Shown here: piece after piece, positions 46,249 to 56,042 of the stretch | Layout: each line of letters starts with the position of its first letter | Position numbering within the stretch: the first letter of the stretch is position 1 | NCBI RefSeq assembly: GCF_001277215.2 | Contig: NZ_CP013940.1 | Location: 1,922,001-1,986,000 of the forward strand | Source: Cronobacter malonaticus LMG 23826 | Lineage (GTDB): Bacteria > Pseudomonadota > Gammaproteobacteria > Enterobacterales > Enterobacteriaceae | Direction: 5' to 3' | Length of the DNA stretch: 64,000 bases | Notes under the pieces: model-generated | The model's database searches: none | Told to the model about the DNA's origin: nothing | Seen by the model: only the letters and a program-made list of their open reading frames with translations | Program-made: the position numbers and the translations under genes

Positions 46249-48684
46249 TTACACCCTGGCAAGCTGGACTAAATTGCTGTGCGACGGATTGCCTTTCGCC
46301 AGCGGCGACGGCCGTTGCGTGGTCAGCACATTGATAGACCCGGCGTGATCGACGCCCTCGGCGTCAGGCTGGTACCACGCGCCTTCGCCCAGCGCCACGA
46401 CGCCTGGCATGATGCGCGGCGTCACTTTCGCCTCGATGCGCGCTTCGCCCCGCGCGTTCCAGACCCTTACCAGGTCACCGTCGTTAATGCCGCGCGTCTG
46501 CGCATCCTGCGGGTTGATCCAGATCTGCTGGCGACACGCGGCCTGTAGCACATCCACGTTGCCGTAAGTCGAGTGGGTGCGGGATTTGTAGTGAAAACCG
46601 GTGAGCTGGAGCGGGTACTGCGCGCGCAGCGGGTCGCTTACTTGTTCAAAACCGGGGCTGTAGACCGGCAGCGGATGAATGACATCGCCTTCCGGCAGTT
46701 GCCAGTTAGCTGCGATATCGGCAAGCGCTGAAGAGTAGATCTCGATTTTGCCGGAGGGCGTGTCGAGCGGGTTCGCGGCCGGGTTTTCCCGGAAAGCCTG
46801 ATAGGCAACGTGATGGCCCTGCGGATCGCGAAGCTTAAAAATGCCCTGTTTGCGGAAGGTGTCGAAATCCGGCAGTTCCGGGATAGCGCGTTGCGACTGC
46901 GCGTAAAGGTGGCGCAGCCAGCCTTCCTGCGTGCGGCCTTCGGTAAATTGCTCGCCGACGCCCATGCGCGCCGCGAGGGCGCTGGTGATGTCATAGATAG
47001 TGCGGCATTCAAAGCGCGGCGCAATCGCCTGGTCGGCGAAAATCACGTAGGCCATGTTCCCGCAGGAGGCGTCAAGCGCGAAATCCATCTGCTCAGACGC
47101 GGTGCAGTCCGGCAGCAGGATATCGGCGTAGCGCGCCGAGGCGGTCATATGGCAGTCGATCACCACAATCAGCTCGCACTTTTTGTCATCCTGCAAAATC
47201 TCATGGGTGCGGTTGATCTGCGAGTGCTGGTTGATAAGACAGTTACCGGCGTAGTTCCAGATCATCTTAATCGGCACGTCGAGCTTCTCTTTGCCGCGCA
47301 CGCCGTCGGCGGTGGCGGTCATCGACGGGCCGCGCTCGATGGCGTCGGTCCAGGTGAACATCGAGATGCTGGTCTCAACCGGGTTTTGAAGCGTCGGCAT
47401 CCGCTCGAAGGGGAGTGAGAATGAACCTTCGCGCGCGCCGCTGTTGCCGCCGTGAATGCCTACGTTCCCCGTGAGGATGGGGAGCATCGCTATCGCGCGG
47501 CAGGCCAGCTCGCCGTTGGAATGGCGCTGCGGCCCCCAGCCCTGCGCGATAAACGCCGGTTTCGCCTCACCGATTTCGCGGGCGAGTTTGATAATACGCG
47601 CCTCGGGAATGCCGGTGATGGGCGCGGCCCATGCAGGCGTTTTGGCGGTGCCATCCGGCCCGTCGCCGAGAATATACGCCTTATAGTGACCGTTCGCAGG
47701 CGCGCCGGGCGGCAGGGTTTTCTCGTCATAGCCGACGCAGTAGTTGTCCAGGAACGGTTGATCGACATAGTTTTCAGCGATCAACACCCAGGCGATCGCG
47801 GCGGCCAGCGCGGCGTCGGTGCCGGGGCGGATCGGGATCCACTCATCTTCGCGCCCGGCGGCAGTATCGGTATAGCGCGGATCGATGACTATCATCCGCG
47901 CCTGCGATTTCGCGCGCGCCTGCTCAAGGTAATACGTTACGCCGCCGCCGCTCATACGGGTTTCGCCGGGGTTATTGCCAAACAGCACCACCAGCTTGCT
48001 GTTTTCAATATCAGACGGGCTGTTGCCGTCGGCCCAGCCTCCATAGGTGTAACTAAGGCCGGCTGCGATCTGCGCGCTGGAGTAATCGCCGTAATGGTTA
48101 AGATAGCCGCCGCAGCAGTTCATCAGCCGGGCAAGCAGCGTTTTCCCCGGCGGCCAGGAGCGGGTCATGGTGCCGCCGAGCGTGCCGGTGCCGTAGTTCA
48201 GGTAAATCGCCTCGTTACCGTAGTCGCTGATGATGCGCTTCATGCCCCGGGCGATGGTGTCCAGCGCCTCATCCCAGCTGATGCGCACAAATTTGCCTTC
48301 GCCGCGTTTGCCGACGCGCTTCATCGGGTATTTCAGGCGGTCCGGGTTGTAGACGCGCCGCCGCATAGAGCGCCCGCGCAGGCAGGCGCGCACCTGGTGC
48401 AGCCCGTCGTAGTCATCGCCGCCCGTGTTATCCGTTTCGACATAGCGGATTTCGCCATTCACTACATGCATACGCAGCGGGCAGCGGCTGCCGCAGTTAA
48501 CGGTACAGGCGCTCCAGACGACGCGCTCGTCCGGCGGGCTGATGGCGTGCTCGACGGCGGCGGCCACCTGTCTGACCCCGAAGGGCAGGGAGATGCCGCC
48601 TGCCGCGAGCGCCAGACCGCCAAGCGCGGTGGATTTCACCAGCGTGCGACGGCTGATCCCGACCGGATTATCGGTATTTGACAT
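46249..48684 (-). CDS. dmsA: DmsA/YnfE/YnfF-family molybdopterin reductase
   Basis: 811 residues. Tat signal SRRTLVK at 11-17, cleaved after about residue 43. A [4Fe-4S] site C60-x3-C64-x3-C68-x32-C101 is followed by the molybdenum ligand S176 (TMTRSWPPG), as in DMSO reductase. It reduces DMSO, selenate or related acceptors under anaerobiosis. By memory it is closer to E. coli YnfE/YnfF than to DmsA, and its operon ends in dmsD as the ynf operon does, so selenate is a plausible acceptor. Only one catalytic subunit is present where E. coli has two (ynfE and ynfF). Confidence 0.93.
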   Translation of the reverse strand: MSNTDNPVGISRRTLVKSTALGGLALAAGGISLPFGVRQVAAAVEHAISPPDERVVWSACTVNCGSRCPLRMHVVNGEIRYVETDNTGGDDYDGLHQVRACLRGRSMRRRVYNPDRLKYPMKRVGKRGEGKFVRISWDEALDTIARGMKRIISDYGNEAIYLNYGTGTLGGTMTRSWPPGKTLLARLMNCCGGYLNHYGDYSSAQIAAGLSYTYGGWADGNSPSDIENSKLVVLFGNNPGETRMSGGGVTYYLEQARAKSQARMIVIDPRYTDTAAGREDEWIPIRPGTDAALAAAIAWVLIAENYVDQPFLDNYCVGYDEKTLPPGAPANGHYKAYILGDGPDGTAKTPAWAAPITGIPEARIIKLAREIGEAKPAFIAQGWGPQRHSNGELACRAIAMLPILTGNVGIHGGNSGAREGSFSLPFERMPTLQNPVETSISMFTWTDAIERGPSMTATADGVRGKEKLDVPIKMIWNYAGNCLINQHSQINRTHEILQDDKKCELIVVIDCHMTASARYADILLPDCTASEQMDFALDASCGNMAYVIFADQAIAPRFECRTIYDITSALAARMGVGEQFTEGRTQEGWLRHLYAQSQRAIPELPDFDTFRKQGIFKLRDPQGHHVAYQAFRENPAANPLDTPSGKIEIYSSALADIAANWQLPEGDVIHPLPVYSPGFEQVSDPLRAQYPLQLTGFHYKSRTHSTYGNVDVLQAACRQQIWINPQDAQTRGINDGDLVRVWNARGEARIEAKVTPRIMPGVVALGEGAWYQPDAEGVDHAGSINVLTTQRPSPLAKGNPSHSNLVQLARV

Positions 48685-48896
48685 TACTCACTCCTTGTCT
48701 CCTGAGCGGAGACTCAATGTGTTTTCTGATTGTGATTTTGTAGTTATGGTCGGCCTGCTGGCGCGCGTTTCTGGCGACGCCAGAAGGGCGAGAGGCAGGT
48801 GGCGACAGGTGCGACGATGAAACCGGATTGCAGAAAAGTAGATGGCTAATGATTAGCGCAGGGAAGAGTTTTACTCATTACGGAGTAGAAAACGTT

Positions 48897-48918
48897 AACG
48901 AGGGTCAAACGAGGGTCA
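48897..48918. repeat. Perfect 11-bp tandem repeat
   Basis: AACGAGGGTCA occurs twice back to back (48897-48907 and 48908-48918) in the gap between dmsA and ynfD. The 11-bp period is one helical turn, as in tandem sites of OmpR-type regulators. Function is inferred only. Confidence 0.5.
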
Positions 48919-48947
48919 ATAGATGTGGCATATGGAAGGCGGGAAAT

Positions 48948-48967
48948 AAAAAAGGGGCCGAAGCCCC
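48948..48967 (-). terminator. Intrinsic terminator after ynfD
   Basis: On the minus strand GGGGC (48967-48963) pairs with GCCCC (48958-48954) around a TTCG loop and is followed by six T. Confidence 0.85.
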
Positions 48968-48975
48968 GTATGCGA

Positions 48976-49272
48976 TTATTGCGGTTCGCTGGCTGCGCCC
49001 TGTGACGTTCCGCCGCCTGTGGCGTTGCCACTCTGGGTGCGGGTATAGAGAATTTTTTGCGTATCGTTCGCGCAATGCCCGACCACCTGCGCATCCGGCT
49101 GGTCAGCCTGGTCGTGAGGAACGATAGTTAACGTAAACCCGTTTTCCGGTACGCCGTTATTAATGATGCGCTGTTCAATATCGGCTTTAACCCGTTCACA
49201 GGAGTTTTGCGCGGCGCTGACCGGTAATGTCGCAGCCAGCAGGAGGGCACCTGCCCAGTAACGTTTTTTCAT
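48976..49272 (-). CDS. ynfD: YnfD, DUF1161 exported protein
   Basis: 98 residues with signal peptide cleaved after VSA (residue about 20). DUF1161 marks: SCERVKADIEQRIINNGVPENGF (split) and VVGHCANDTQKILYTR; the two mature cysteines probably pair. A short Gly/Ser/Gln tail follows. Function unknown, periplasmic. Confidence 0.88.
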   Translation of the reverse strand: MKKRYWAGALLLAATLPVSAAQNSCERVKADIEQRIINNGVPENGFTLTIVPHDQADQPDAQVVGHCANDTQKILYTRTQSGNATGGGTSQGAASEPQ

Positions 49273-49388
49273 TAACGGCTCCTTATTGACGTAAAACAGA
49301 TGTAGTAAGCATAGCAGTTGTTATATATATCACTGACTTTTCAGATATCATGCCGCTTTTGGCGAGGCCGCAGAAGGATAATAAAGAC

Positions 49389-50096
49389 GTGAAAAACTAC
49401 GTGACGGTAATGATGGTAACGCTTGTGCTGACCGGCTGCGATAAGCCGGACGCGCTCGCGCCGTTCAGCCCGGAGATGGCAAGTTTCTCAAGCGAGTTTA
49501 ATTTCGATCCGCTACGCGGCCCGGTAAAAAACTTCACCCAGAAGCTGATTAACGACAGCGGCGAGGTGGAGACGGAAGTGAACGGTACGCTCTCGCAAGA
49601 GGGGTGCTTCGAGACGCTGAACTATTCCGACAAGCCGAGCAACAGCCATCTGGCGCTGGTGCTGGATGCCAATTATTACCTCGACGCGCTAAGCCGCGAA
49701 AAGCGTATCCGTCTACAGGGCAAATGCCAGCTGGCCGAACTGCCTTCTGTGGGTATGGTCTATGAAACCAACGATCGCGAATTTGTGGTGAAAGGGCACA
49801 CGCCGGACGTATCAACCATCTACCGCTACGATGATGAAGGTTATCCGCTCGGCAAAACCAGCAAAGCGAAAGACGCCGAGCTTGCCACCGTCGCGACGCC
49901 GAGCGATAAGCGTAAAAAGCATGATTACACGTCGGTGACGACGCTTAACGATAAGGTTATCGATACGGCGAAGCAGAGCTGCGAATATGACCGCCATCTC
50001 AACCCGTCAAGCTGCGTACTGGAAATCACTGACGCCAGCGCGACGCCGCCCGTGGTGCATAAATTCACGATTCAGAACGAAATCAATTACTACTGA
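49389..50096 (+). CDS. ynfC: YnfC, UPF0257 lipoprotein
   Basis: 235 residues beginning at a GTG (49389) after AAGGAT. Lipobox VLTGC at 12-16, with Asp17 after the cysteine, the inner-membrane retention signal. Remainder matches E. coli YnfC. The upstream in-frame ATG at 49350 would put the lipobox too far in. Function unknown. It is divergent from ynfD. Confidence 0.88.
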   Translation: MKNYVTVMMVTLVLTGCDKPDALAPFSPEMASFSSEFNFDPLRGPVKNFTQKLINDSGEVETEVNGTLSQEGCFETLNYSDKPSNSHLALVLDANYYLDALSREKRIRLQGKCQLAELPSVGMVYETNDREFVVKGHTPDVSTIYRYDDEGYPLGKTSKAKDAELATVATPSDKRKKHDYTSVTTLNDKVIDTAKQSCEYDRHLNPSSCVLEITDASATPPVVHKFTIQNEINYY

Positions 50097-50121
50097 CGGG
50101 CCGTTAACACGAGTACGAGAA

Positions 50122-50143
50122 AAGCGCAGGCAATCCTGCGCTT
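50122..50143. terminator. Bidirectional hairpin between ynfC and speG
   Basis: AAGCGCAGG (50122-50130) pairs with CCTGCGCTT (50135-50143) between two convergent genes; T-containing tails on both sides. Confidence 0.75.
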
Positions 50144-50148
50144 AAATA

Positions 50149-50709
50149 TTATTGCGCGGTGGGTTTCAGCAGCGTCGTCCCGGCGGGTTTGAGGTTCGTC
50201 AGGTACTGATGCTGGAAAATACACATGCGAATGGTGTTGCGGTACTCGCCATTAATAAAGAATTCATGGATCAGCTCGCCTTCCACCATAAAGCCGAGCT
50301 TGCGGTAAATATGAATCGCTTTAGCGTTCTCTTTATCGACTATCAGATAGAGCTTATAAAGATTCAGCACCGTAAAGCCGTAATCCATCGCCAGTTTCGC
50401 GGCGCGGCTGGCGAGGCCTTTGCCCTGATGCTCCGGTGAAATAATTATCTGAAATTCGGCGCGGCGGTGGACGTGGTTAATTTCCACCAGCTCCACCAGG
50501 CCTGCTTTATCGCCGTCGCACTCCACCACAAAGCGGCGTTCGCTCTGGTCGTGGATATGTTTATCGTAGAGATCGGAGAGTTCGACGAACGCTTCATAAG
50601 GCTCTTCGAACCAGTAGCGCATGACGCTGGCGTTATTGTCGAGCTGGTGGACGAAACGCAAATCTTCACGTTCCAGCGGGCGCAGTTTGACATCAACGTA
50701 GTCTGACAT
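50149..50709 (-). CDS. speG: Spermidine N1-acetyltransferase SpeG
   Basis: 186 residues, the SpeG length. Cytoplasmic dodecameric GNAT that acetylates spermidine and spermine with acetyl-CoA, limiting polyamine toxicity. Acetyl-CoA loop [15 protein letters not shown] and C-terminal [15 protein letters not shown] are typical. With mdtJI in the same window it makes a second polyamine-lowering route. Confidence 0.95.
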   Translation of the reverse strand: MSDYVDVKLRPLEREDLRFVHQLDNNASVMRYWFEEPYEAFVELSDLYDKHIHDQSERRFVVECDGDKAGLVELVEINHVHRRAEFQIIISPEHQGKGLASRAAKLAMDYGFTVLNLYKLYLIVDKENAKAIHIYRKLGFMVEGELIHEFFINGEYRNTIRMCIFQHQYLTNLKPAGTTLLKPTAQ

Positions 50710-50775
50710 CGTTCATCCTTTTATGCGCGGGAAATACCGGCCCCCGCTGTGCGGGAGCCGTGATACAAAGAGGGT

Positions 50776-51105
50776 TTACGGATTAATGACGCGGCCGGTG
50801 CGGCGGTCAAGGCAACGCAGGGTGTTAGGCTCCCAGTAGGCGTTGAGATTCGCGCTTTTCTCGCAGTTGTCTTTGGCGTCGAACGCGACATCTGCTTTAT
50901 CCCACTCTTTCTCGGTGCGCTTGTTCACTTTCTGGCGTAAAGAACGGGTGTCATTCCATTGCTCTTTATCCATCGCGGCATCCTGGCGGGTCCGCGCGTT
51001 ATCGCCGGACTCAATAATCAGTTTATCGGTTTGCGCGTGGGCGACGCCTGACAGCGCGCCGGTCAGCAACGCCAGCAGCAGTGAGTGGCGAAGGAATTTG
51101 TTCAT
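50776..51105 (-). CDS. ynfB: YnfB, UPF0482 periplasmic protein
   Basis: 109 residues from the ATG at 51105 (ribosome site AAGGAT). Signal peptide cleaved after AHA (about residue 24). Mature part is short, charged, with a pair of cysteines (DNCEKS, LRCLDR). Function unknown. Divergent from ynfA. Confidence 0.9.
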   Translation of the reverse strand: MNKFLRHSLLLALLTGALSGVAHAQTDKLIIESGDNARTRQDAAMDKEQWNDTRSLRQKVNKRTEKEWDKADVAFDAKDNCEKSANLNAYWEPNTLRCLDRRTGRVINP

Positions 51106-51221
51106 AGCGATATCCTTAAGAAGCTGTTCTTGTCGTGAGGCCGACACGCTTTACTATATCATTGTGCGCGATTTACGCACAGCGGCAGCGGTTGCCGATA
51201 TTATTCACACTGAGTCTCCCT

Positions 51222-51548
51222 ATGATTAAAACCACTTTGCTGTTTTTCGCCACCGCGCTTGCGGAAATTATTGGCTGTTTTCTGCCGTGGCTGTGGCTGC
51301 GCAAGGGGGCGAGCGTGCTGTTACTGCTGCCGGCGGCGCTGTCGCTGATGCTGTTCGTCTGGTTGCTCACGCTGCACCCGGCGGCGAGCGGGCGGGTGTA
51401 TGCCGCTTACGGCGGCGTCTATGTGATGACCGCGCTTATCTGGCTGCGCGTTGTCGACGGCGTGCGCCTGAGTCTTTATGACTGGGCAGGGGCGGCAGTC
51501 GCGCTATGCGGCATGTTGATTATCGTCGCAGGCTGGGGCCGCGCCTGA
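51222..51548 (+). CDS. ynfA: YnfA, small inner-membrane protein
   Basis: 108 residues with four helices, UPF0060 family, distantly like SMR transporters. Conserved [17 protein letters not shown] and [19 protein letters not shown]. In Shigella it has been described as an efflux-type transporter. Single gene divergent from ynfB. Confidence 0.93.
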
Positions 51549-51635
51549 ATTTCTTCTGAACTGACTTCAGCTTTCTCTGAGACATCGCTTCACGCTTTGT
51601 GAAGCGTCGCGCATTTTTCCGCTAAATCAACTTGT

Positions 51636-51677
51636 ATGGTAGTTAAGTTAGTTGAGCGTAATGTGTACAAATTACGC
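51636..51677 (+). promoter_or_regulatory. rspA control region with candidate RspR sites
   Basis: ATGGTAGTTAAG at 51636-51647 reappears, with one change and inverted, at 54305-54316 ahead of ydfI. A perfect inverted repeat GCGTAAT/ATTACGC (51656-51662 and 51671-51677) lies next to it. These are candidate operators for the GntR regulator RspR. Confidence 0.5.
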
Positions 51678-51704
51678 ATCGTAGTTACACAAAAGGAAAG
51701 ATGC

Positions 51705-52919
51705 ATGAAGATCAGTAAAGCGGAAGTGTTTGTCACCTGCCCGGGGCGCAACTTCGTGACGCTAAAAATCACCACCGACGACGGACTGACGGGGCTTGGC
51801 GACGCCACGCTGAACGGGCGCGAGCTATCCGTCGCCAGTTACCTGCGCGATCACCTCTGTCCGCAGCTGGTAGGGCGCGACGCGCAGCGCATCGAGGATA
51901 TCTGGCAGTTTTTCTACAAAGGCGCGTACTGGCGGCGCGGCCCGGTAACGATGTCGGCGATTTCCGCCATCGACACGGCGCTATGGGATATCAAAGCCAA
52001 AGCCGCCGGAATGCCGCTGTATCAGTTGCTTGGCGGCGCGTCGCGCGACGGCGTGATGGTTTACTGCCACACCACCGGCCACACCATCGATGAGGTGCTG
52101 GAAGACTACGCCCGGCACAAAGAAATGGGCTTTAAGGCGATTCGCGTGCAGTGCGGCGTACCAGGCATGGAAACCACCTACGGCATGGCGAAGGGCAAAG
52201 GACTCGCGTATGAACCCGCCACCAAAGGCCACTGGCCGGAAGAGCAGCTCTGGTCCACCGAAAAGTATCTCGATTTCACGCCAAAACTTTTCGAGGCAGT
52301 GCGCGAGAAATTTGGCTTTCACGAACATCTGCTCCACGACATGCATCACCGCCTGACGCCCATCGAGGCGGCGCGTTTCGGTAAAAGCATTGAGGATTAC
52401 CGTCTCTTCTGGATGGAAGATCCGACACCTGCCGAAAACCAGGCCTGCTTCCGGCTTATCCGCCAGCATACCGTGACGCCGGTTGCGGTAGGCGAAGTCT
52501 TTAACAGCATCTGGGACTGCAAACAGCTTATCGAAGAACAGCTTATCGATTACATCCGCACCACGGTAACCCACGCGGGGGGAATTACCGGCATGCGCCG
52601 CATCGCCGATTTCGCAGCACTTTATCAGGTGCGTACCGGTTCGCACGGACCGTCGGATCTCTCGCCCATTTGCCATGCCGCCGCGCTGCATTTCGATCTC
52701 TGGGTGCCGAATTTCGGCGTGCAGGAATATATGGGCTATTCAGATCAGATGCTGGAGGTCTTCCCGCACAGTTGGTCATTCGACAATGGCTATATGCATC
52801 CGGGCGAGAAGCCGGGGCTCGGCATTGAATTTGATGAAAAGCTGGCGGCGAAATACCCCTACGACCCGGCGTACCTGCCGGTAGCCCGCCTGGAAGACGG
52901 CACGCTGTGGAACTGGTAA
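51705..52919 (+). CDS. rspA: RspA, mannonate dehydratase-family enolase
   Basis: 404 residues, the RspA length. Enolase-superfamily ManD member that dehydrates D-mannonate (or a related aldonate) to 2-keto-3-deoxy-gluconate. Metal ligands are seen as D in [10 protein letters not shown] in WMEDPTP and E in VAVGEVFNS; the catalytic histidine context [12 protein letters not shown] is intact. Start at 51705 follows AAAGGAAAG. It heads a rightward cluster with an MFS transporter and ydfI. The rspB dehydrogenase that follows in E. coli is absent. Confidence 0.92.
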   Translation: MKISKAEVFVTCPGRNFVTLKITTDDGLTGLGDATLNGRELSVASYLRDHLCPQLVGRDAQRIEDIWQFFYKGAYWRRGPVTMSAISAIDTALWDIKAKAAGMPLYQLLGGASRDGVMVYCHTTGHTIDEVLEDYARHKEMGFKAIRVQCGVPGMETTYGMAKGKGLAYEPATKGHWPEEQLWSTEKYLDFTPKLFEAVREKFGFHEHLLHDMHHRLTPIEAARFGKSIEDYRLFWMEDPTPAENQACFRLIRQHTVTPVAVGEVFNSIWDCKQLIEEQLIDYIRTTVTHAGGITGMRRIADFAALYQVRTGSHGPSDLSPICHAAALHFDLWVPNFGVQEYMGYSDQMLEVFPHSWSFDNGYMHPGEKPGLGIEFDEKLAAKYPYDPAYLPVARLEDGTLWNW

Positions 52920-52977
52920 CCCTGCATCACCGCGGCGTACCGCGGTGACAATAATAAAAAACCTCCGGACCCTACCC

Positions 52978-54255
52978 ATGAAAATTAAACACTTACGCTG
53001 GTATATGATAGGCCTGGTGTCACTGGGCACGATTATCAACGCGCTGGCGCGCAGTTCGCTCAGCGTCTCGGCCCCTACGCTTTTCACCGAACTGCATATC
53101 AATGAGCAACAATACGCCTGGATTTTAAGCGCCTTTCAGGTCGCCTATACGCTTGCGCAACCGCTCTGCGGATTCTTTATCGACGTCGTGGGCTTAAAGC
53201 TCGGCTTTTTCATTATGATCATCGCCTGGTCTGTGACCAATATGGCTCATGCCGCCTGCAATTCGTGGGGCGGGCTGGCTTTCCTGCGCGGGCTGATGGG
53301 GCTTAGCGAAGCCTCGGCGATCCCGGCGGGCGTGAAGTGCAACTCCGAATGGTTTCCGGCGAAAGAGCGCGGCATCGCAGGCGGTGTGGCGAATATCGGC
53401 ACGTCGATTGGCGCGATGCTGGCGCCGCCGCTCGTGGTGTGGGCCATTATGGCCTACAACTGGGAAATGGCGTTTGTCATCACCGGCGCGCTCGGGCTTG
53501 TCTTTGCGGTAATCTGGTGGTTTGGCTATGAATCGCCCGCGCGCCATCGGGCGCTCAGCACGGAAGAGGCGCGGCTCATCGAAGCGGGGCAGGAGAAGCA
53601 TCTGGAGGCTGACGGCAGCAAACCGTCGGTGATGCAGATCCTGCGCCAGCGCAACTTCTGGGGCATCGCGCTGCCGCGTTTTCTGGCTGACCCTGCCTGG
53701 GGCACGATTAACTTCTGGCTGCCGGTCTACCTGATGACGGTGCGGCATATGCCGCTTAAAGATATCGCGCTGTTTGCCTGGCTGCCGTTTCTGGCGGCGG
53801 ATTTCGGCGGCATGGCGGGCGGCTTTCTGAATAACTTCATGATGAAGCGCTGGAATATCTCGACCATTAACGCGCGGCGTATCGGGTTCAGTACCGGCGC
53901 AGTGCTGATGCTGCCGCTCTCGCTGGTGGGGTTTGTGGAGAGCGCCTATGTGGCGATAGCGCTGGTTTCCGTCTGCGCCTTCGCCCATCAGATGCTCTCC
54001 ACCCAGGTGATTACGATGGCAACCGATCTCTTCCGGCGCAATGAAACCTCTACCGTCAGCGGTTTCGCCGGTACCGCGGGCTGGACGGGCATTTTTATCT
54101 GCACGCTCATCATGGGCGGGCTGGTCAACACCGTCGGCTACAACCCGTTCTTTATCATTCTGAGCCTGATGGATATCGTCGGCGCGATTATCCTTTGGAC
54201 GTTCGTCAAAGCGCGCGTGGCGGATAACCTGGCCGCGAAGCCTGTTACCGTCTGA
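52978..54255 (+). CDS. MFS transporter, hexuronate/aldonate (ACS family)
   Basis: 425 residues, twelve helices, anion:cation symporter family like ExuT/GudP. ExuT-type marks: PLCGFFIDVVGLKLGF, LRGLMGLSEASAIPAGVK and NSEWFPAKERGIAGGVANIGTSIG (split). Probably imports the hexuronate or aldonate used by RspA and YdfI. It has the place of the rspC transporter reported in some E. coli rsp operons. 58 bases follow rspA, so it is co-transcribed. Confidence 0.85.
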   Translation: MKIKHLRWYMIGLVSLGTIINALARSSLSVSAPTLFTELHINEQQYAWILSAFQVAYTLAQPLCGFFIDVVGLKLGFFIMIIAWSVTNMAHAACNSWGGLAFLRGLMGLSEASAIPAGVKCNSEWFPAKERGIAGGVANIGTSIGAMLAPPLVVWAIMAYNWEMAFVITGALGLVFAVIWWFGYESPARHRALSTEEARLIEAGQEKHLEADGSKPSVMQILRQRNFWGIALPRFLADPAWGTINFWLPVYLMTVRHMPLKDIALFAWLPFLAADFGGMAGGFLNNFMMKRWNISTINARRIGFSTGAVLMLPLSLVGFVESAYVAIALVSVCAFAHQMLSTQVITMATDLFRRNETSTVSGFAGTAGWTGIFICTLIMGGLVNTVGYNPFFIILSLMDIVGAIILWTFVKARVADNLAAKPVTV

Positions 54256-54282
54256 TCGATCCCCTGATTTTCTCCGGCAAAA

Positions 54283-54310
54283 GTAAAGCGTGATAAAAAT
54301 CACGCTTTAC
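54283..54310. repeat. Perfect 12-bp inverted repeat ahead of ydfI
   Basis: GTAAAGCGTGAT (54283-54294) is mirrored exactly by 54299-54310 across AAAA. It starts 27 bases after the transporter stop and has no U-run, so operator or processing hairpin are both possible. Its right edge merges with the motif shared with rspA. Confidence 0.7.
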
Positions 54311-54419
54311 TACCATTCTAGTTAATGTAGTCACCAAAAGCTGTCGTAAATCATAAAGCGTACCGGTGTGAAGCGTAAGCTTTATACAAATTTCTTTATT
54401 TATCAAATGAGTCACGACC

Positions 54420-55886
54420 ATGGAAAATACGCTGCTTCACGCCCACGCCATTCTCCCTGCCTATCACCGCGACGCGCTGGTTGCCCGCATTGTGCATCTT
54501 GGTTTTGGCGCGTTTCACCGCGCGCACCAGGGCGTTTACGCCGATATTCTTGCCGCCGAGCACGGCAGCGACTGGGGCTACTGTGAAATTAACCTGATTG
54601 GCGGCGAGCAGCAGATCGCCGATATCCGCCGTCAGGATAATCTCTATACCGTGGCGGAGATGTCCGCCGACGCCTGGCGCGCCCGCGTGGTGGGCGTAGT
54701 GAAAAACGCGCTCCATGCGCAGGTGGATGGCCTGGAGGCGGTCTTCGCCGCGCTGTGTGAGCCGCAGGTGGCGATTGTCTCGCTCACCATTACTGAAAAA
54801 GGCTACTGCCATTCCCCCGCGACGGGCGAGCTGATGTTAGATCATCCGCTTATCGCCGCCGATCTCGCGCACCCTAAAGCGCCGTCATCCGCCGTTGGGG
54901 TGATTGTGGAGGCTCTGGCGCGCCGTAAAGCTGCCGGGCTTGCGGGTTTCAGCGTGATGTCCTGCGATAACATGCCGGAAAACGGGCATGTGACCCGCAA
55001 CGTCGTGATGGCGTTCGCCTGCGCCGTAAATACCGAACTGGCGGCATGGATCGAGGAGAACGTGACGTTCCCGTCCACGATGGTGGACCGGATTGTGCCA
55101 GCGGTGACGCCGGAAACGCTCGATAAAATCGAACAGCTGACCGGCGTGCGCGACCCGGCGGGTGTGGCCTGCGAGCCGTTTCGCCAGTGGGTGATTGAGG
55201 ATAATTTTGTGGCGGGCCGCCCGGCGTGGGAAAAGGCGGGCGCAGAGCTGGTATGCGATGTGGTGCCGTTTGAGGAGATGAAGCTGCGTATGCTGAATGG
55301 CAGCCACTCGTTTCTGGCGTATCTTGGCTATCTGGCGGGGTATCAGCACATAAACGATTGCATGGAAGATACGAATTATCGCCGTGCCGCGCAGGCGTTG
55401 ATGCTAAACGAACAGGCACCGACGCTCCGCGTGCAGGGTGTGGACCTGGCGCGTTACGCGGATCGGCTGATTGAGCGCTACAGCAACCCGGCGCTGCGTC
55501 ATCGCACCTGGCAAATCGCGATGGACGGCAGCCAGAAACTGCCGCAGCGCTGGCTCGATTCGTTACGCTGGCATCAGGCGCACGACAGCGCAGCGCCGCT
55601 GCTGACGCTCGGCGTGGCGGGCTGGATGCGCTACGTGAGCGGCGTGGATGAGCAGGGCAATGCGATTGAGGTGTGCGATCCGCTGTTAAACGTGATTCAG
55701 GAGGCAGTGCGCACCAGCGAAGAGGGTGACGCGCGGGTAAAAGCGCTGCTTAGCATTCGTGAAATTTTTGGCGACGATCTTCCGGCGCGTCCGGAGTTTG
55801 TGGCGCAGGTGACGGAGGCGTATAAGCTTCTTCTCGATAACGGTGCCAGAGCGACCGTGGCGCAGTATGTGAAAGCGGTGTGTTGA
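54420..55886 (+). CDS. ydfI: YdfI, mannonate/fructuronate oxidoreductase
   Basis: 488 residues of the long-chain mannitol dehydrogenase family (UxuB, YdfI). NAD+-binding [15 protein letters not shown] at 24-38 and catalytic lysine region ..[16 protein letters not shown] near 290. It interconverts D-mannonate and D-fructuronate. With RspA it would turn fructuronate into 2-keto-3-deoxygluconate. It has its own leader with operator-like repeats. In E. coli CFT073 the equivalent gene is called rspD. Confidence 0.88.
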   Translation: MENTLLHAHAILPAYHRDALVARIVHLGFGAFHRAHQGVYADILAAEHGSDWGYCEINLIGGEQQIADIRRQDNLYTVAEMSADAWRARVVGVVKNALHAQVDGLEAVFAALCEPQVAIVSLTITEKGYCHSPATGELMLDHPLIAADLAHPKAPSSAVGVIVEALARRKAAGLAGFSVMSCDNMPENGHVTRNVVMAFACAVNTELAAWIEENVTFPSTMVDRIVPAVTPETLDKIEQLTGVRDPAGVACEPFRQWVIEDNFVAGRPAWEKAGAELVCDVVPFEEMKLRMLNGSHSFLAYLGYLAGYQHINDCMEDTNYRRAAQALMLNEQAPTLRVQGVDLARYADRLIERYSNPALRHRTWQIAMDGSQKLPQRWLDSLRWHQAHDSAAPLLTLGVAGWMRYVSGVDEQGNAIEVCDPLLNVIQEAVRTSEEGDARVKALLSIREIFGDDLPARPEFVAQVTEAYKLLLDNGARATVAQYVKAVC

Positions 55887-55911
55887 TGGGGTATTAAAGG
55901 TGGTGGGTATT

Positions 55912-55993
55912 GGTGGGTGCGCTTCGCTTACCCACCCTACGAAAACCCATCGCGTTTGTTATTTGTAGGGCGGGTAAGCGGAGCGCACCCGCC
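55912..55993. repeat. REP-like inverted pair after ydfI
   Basis: GGTGGGTGCGCTTCGCTTAC at 55912-55931 continues to CCCTAC at 55940. It is mirrored by GTAGGGCGGGTAAGCGGAGC at 55965-55984 with the rest to 55993. The two arms are about 29 bases each and differ at a few places. This is the common enterobacterial REP/BIME form found after genes. Confidence 0.8.
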
Positions 55994-56042
55994 GTTCACC
56001 AGCATCGGCACCCGCCGTCCAACAATACCCGCCCGACAACTA

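Noticed and set aside
55912..55993. Transposon end or CRISPR-like repeat after ydfI
   Set aside because: There are only two arms in inverted order with no spacers, target duplication or transposase; it is a REP-type element.
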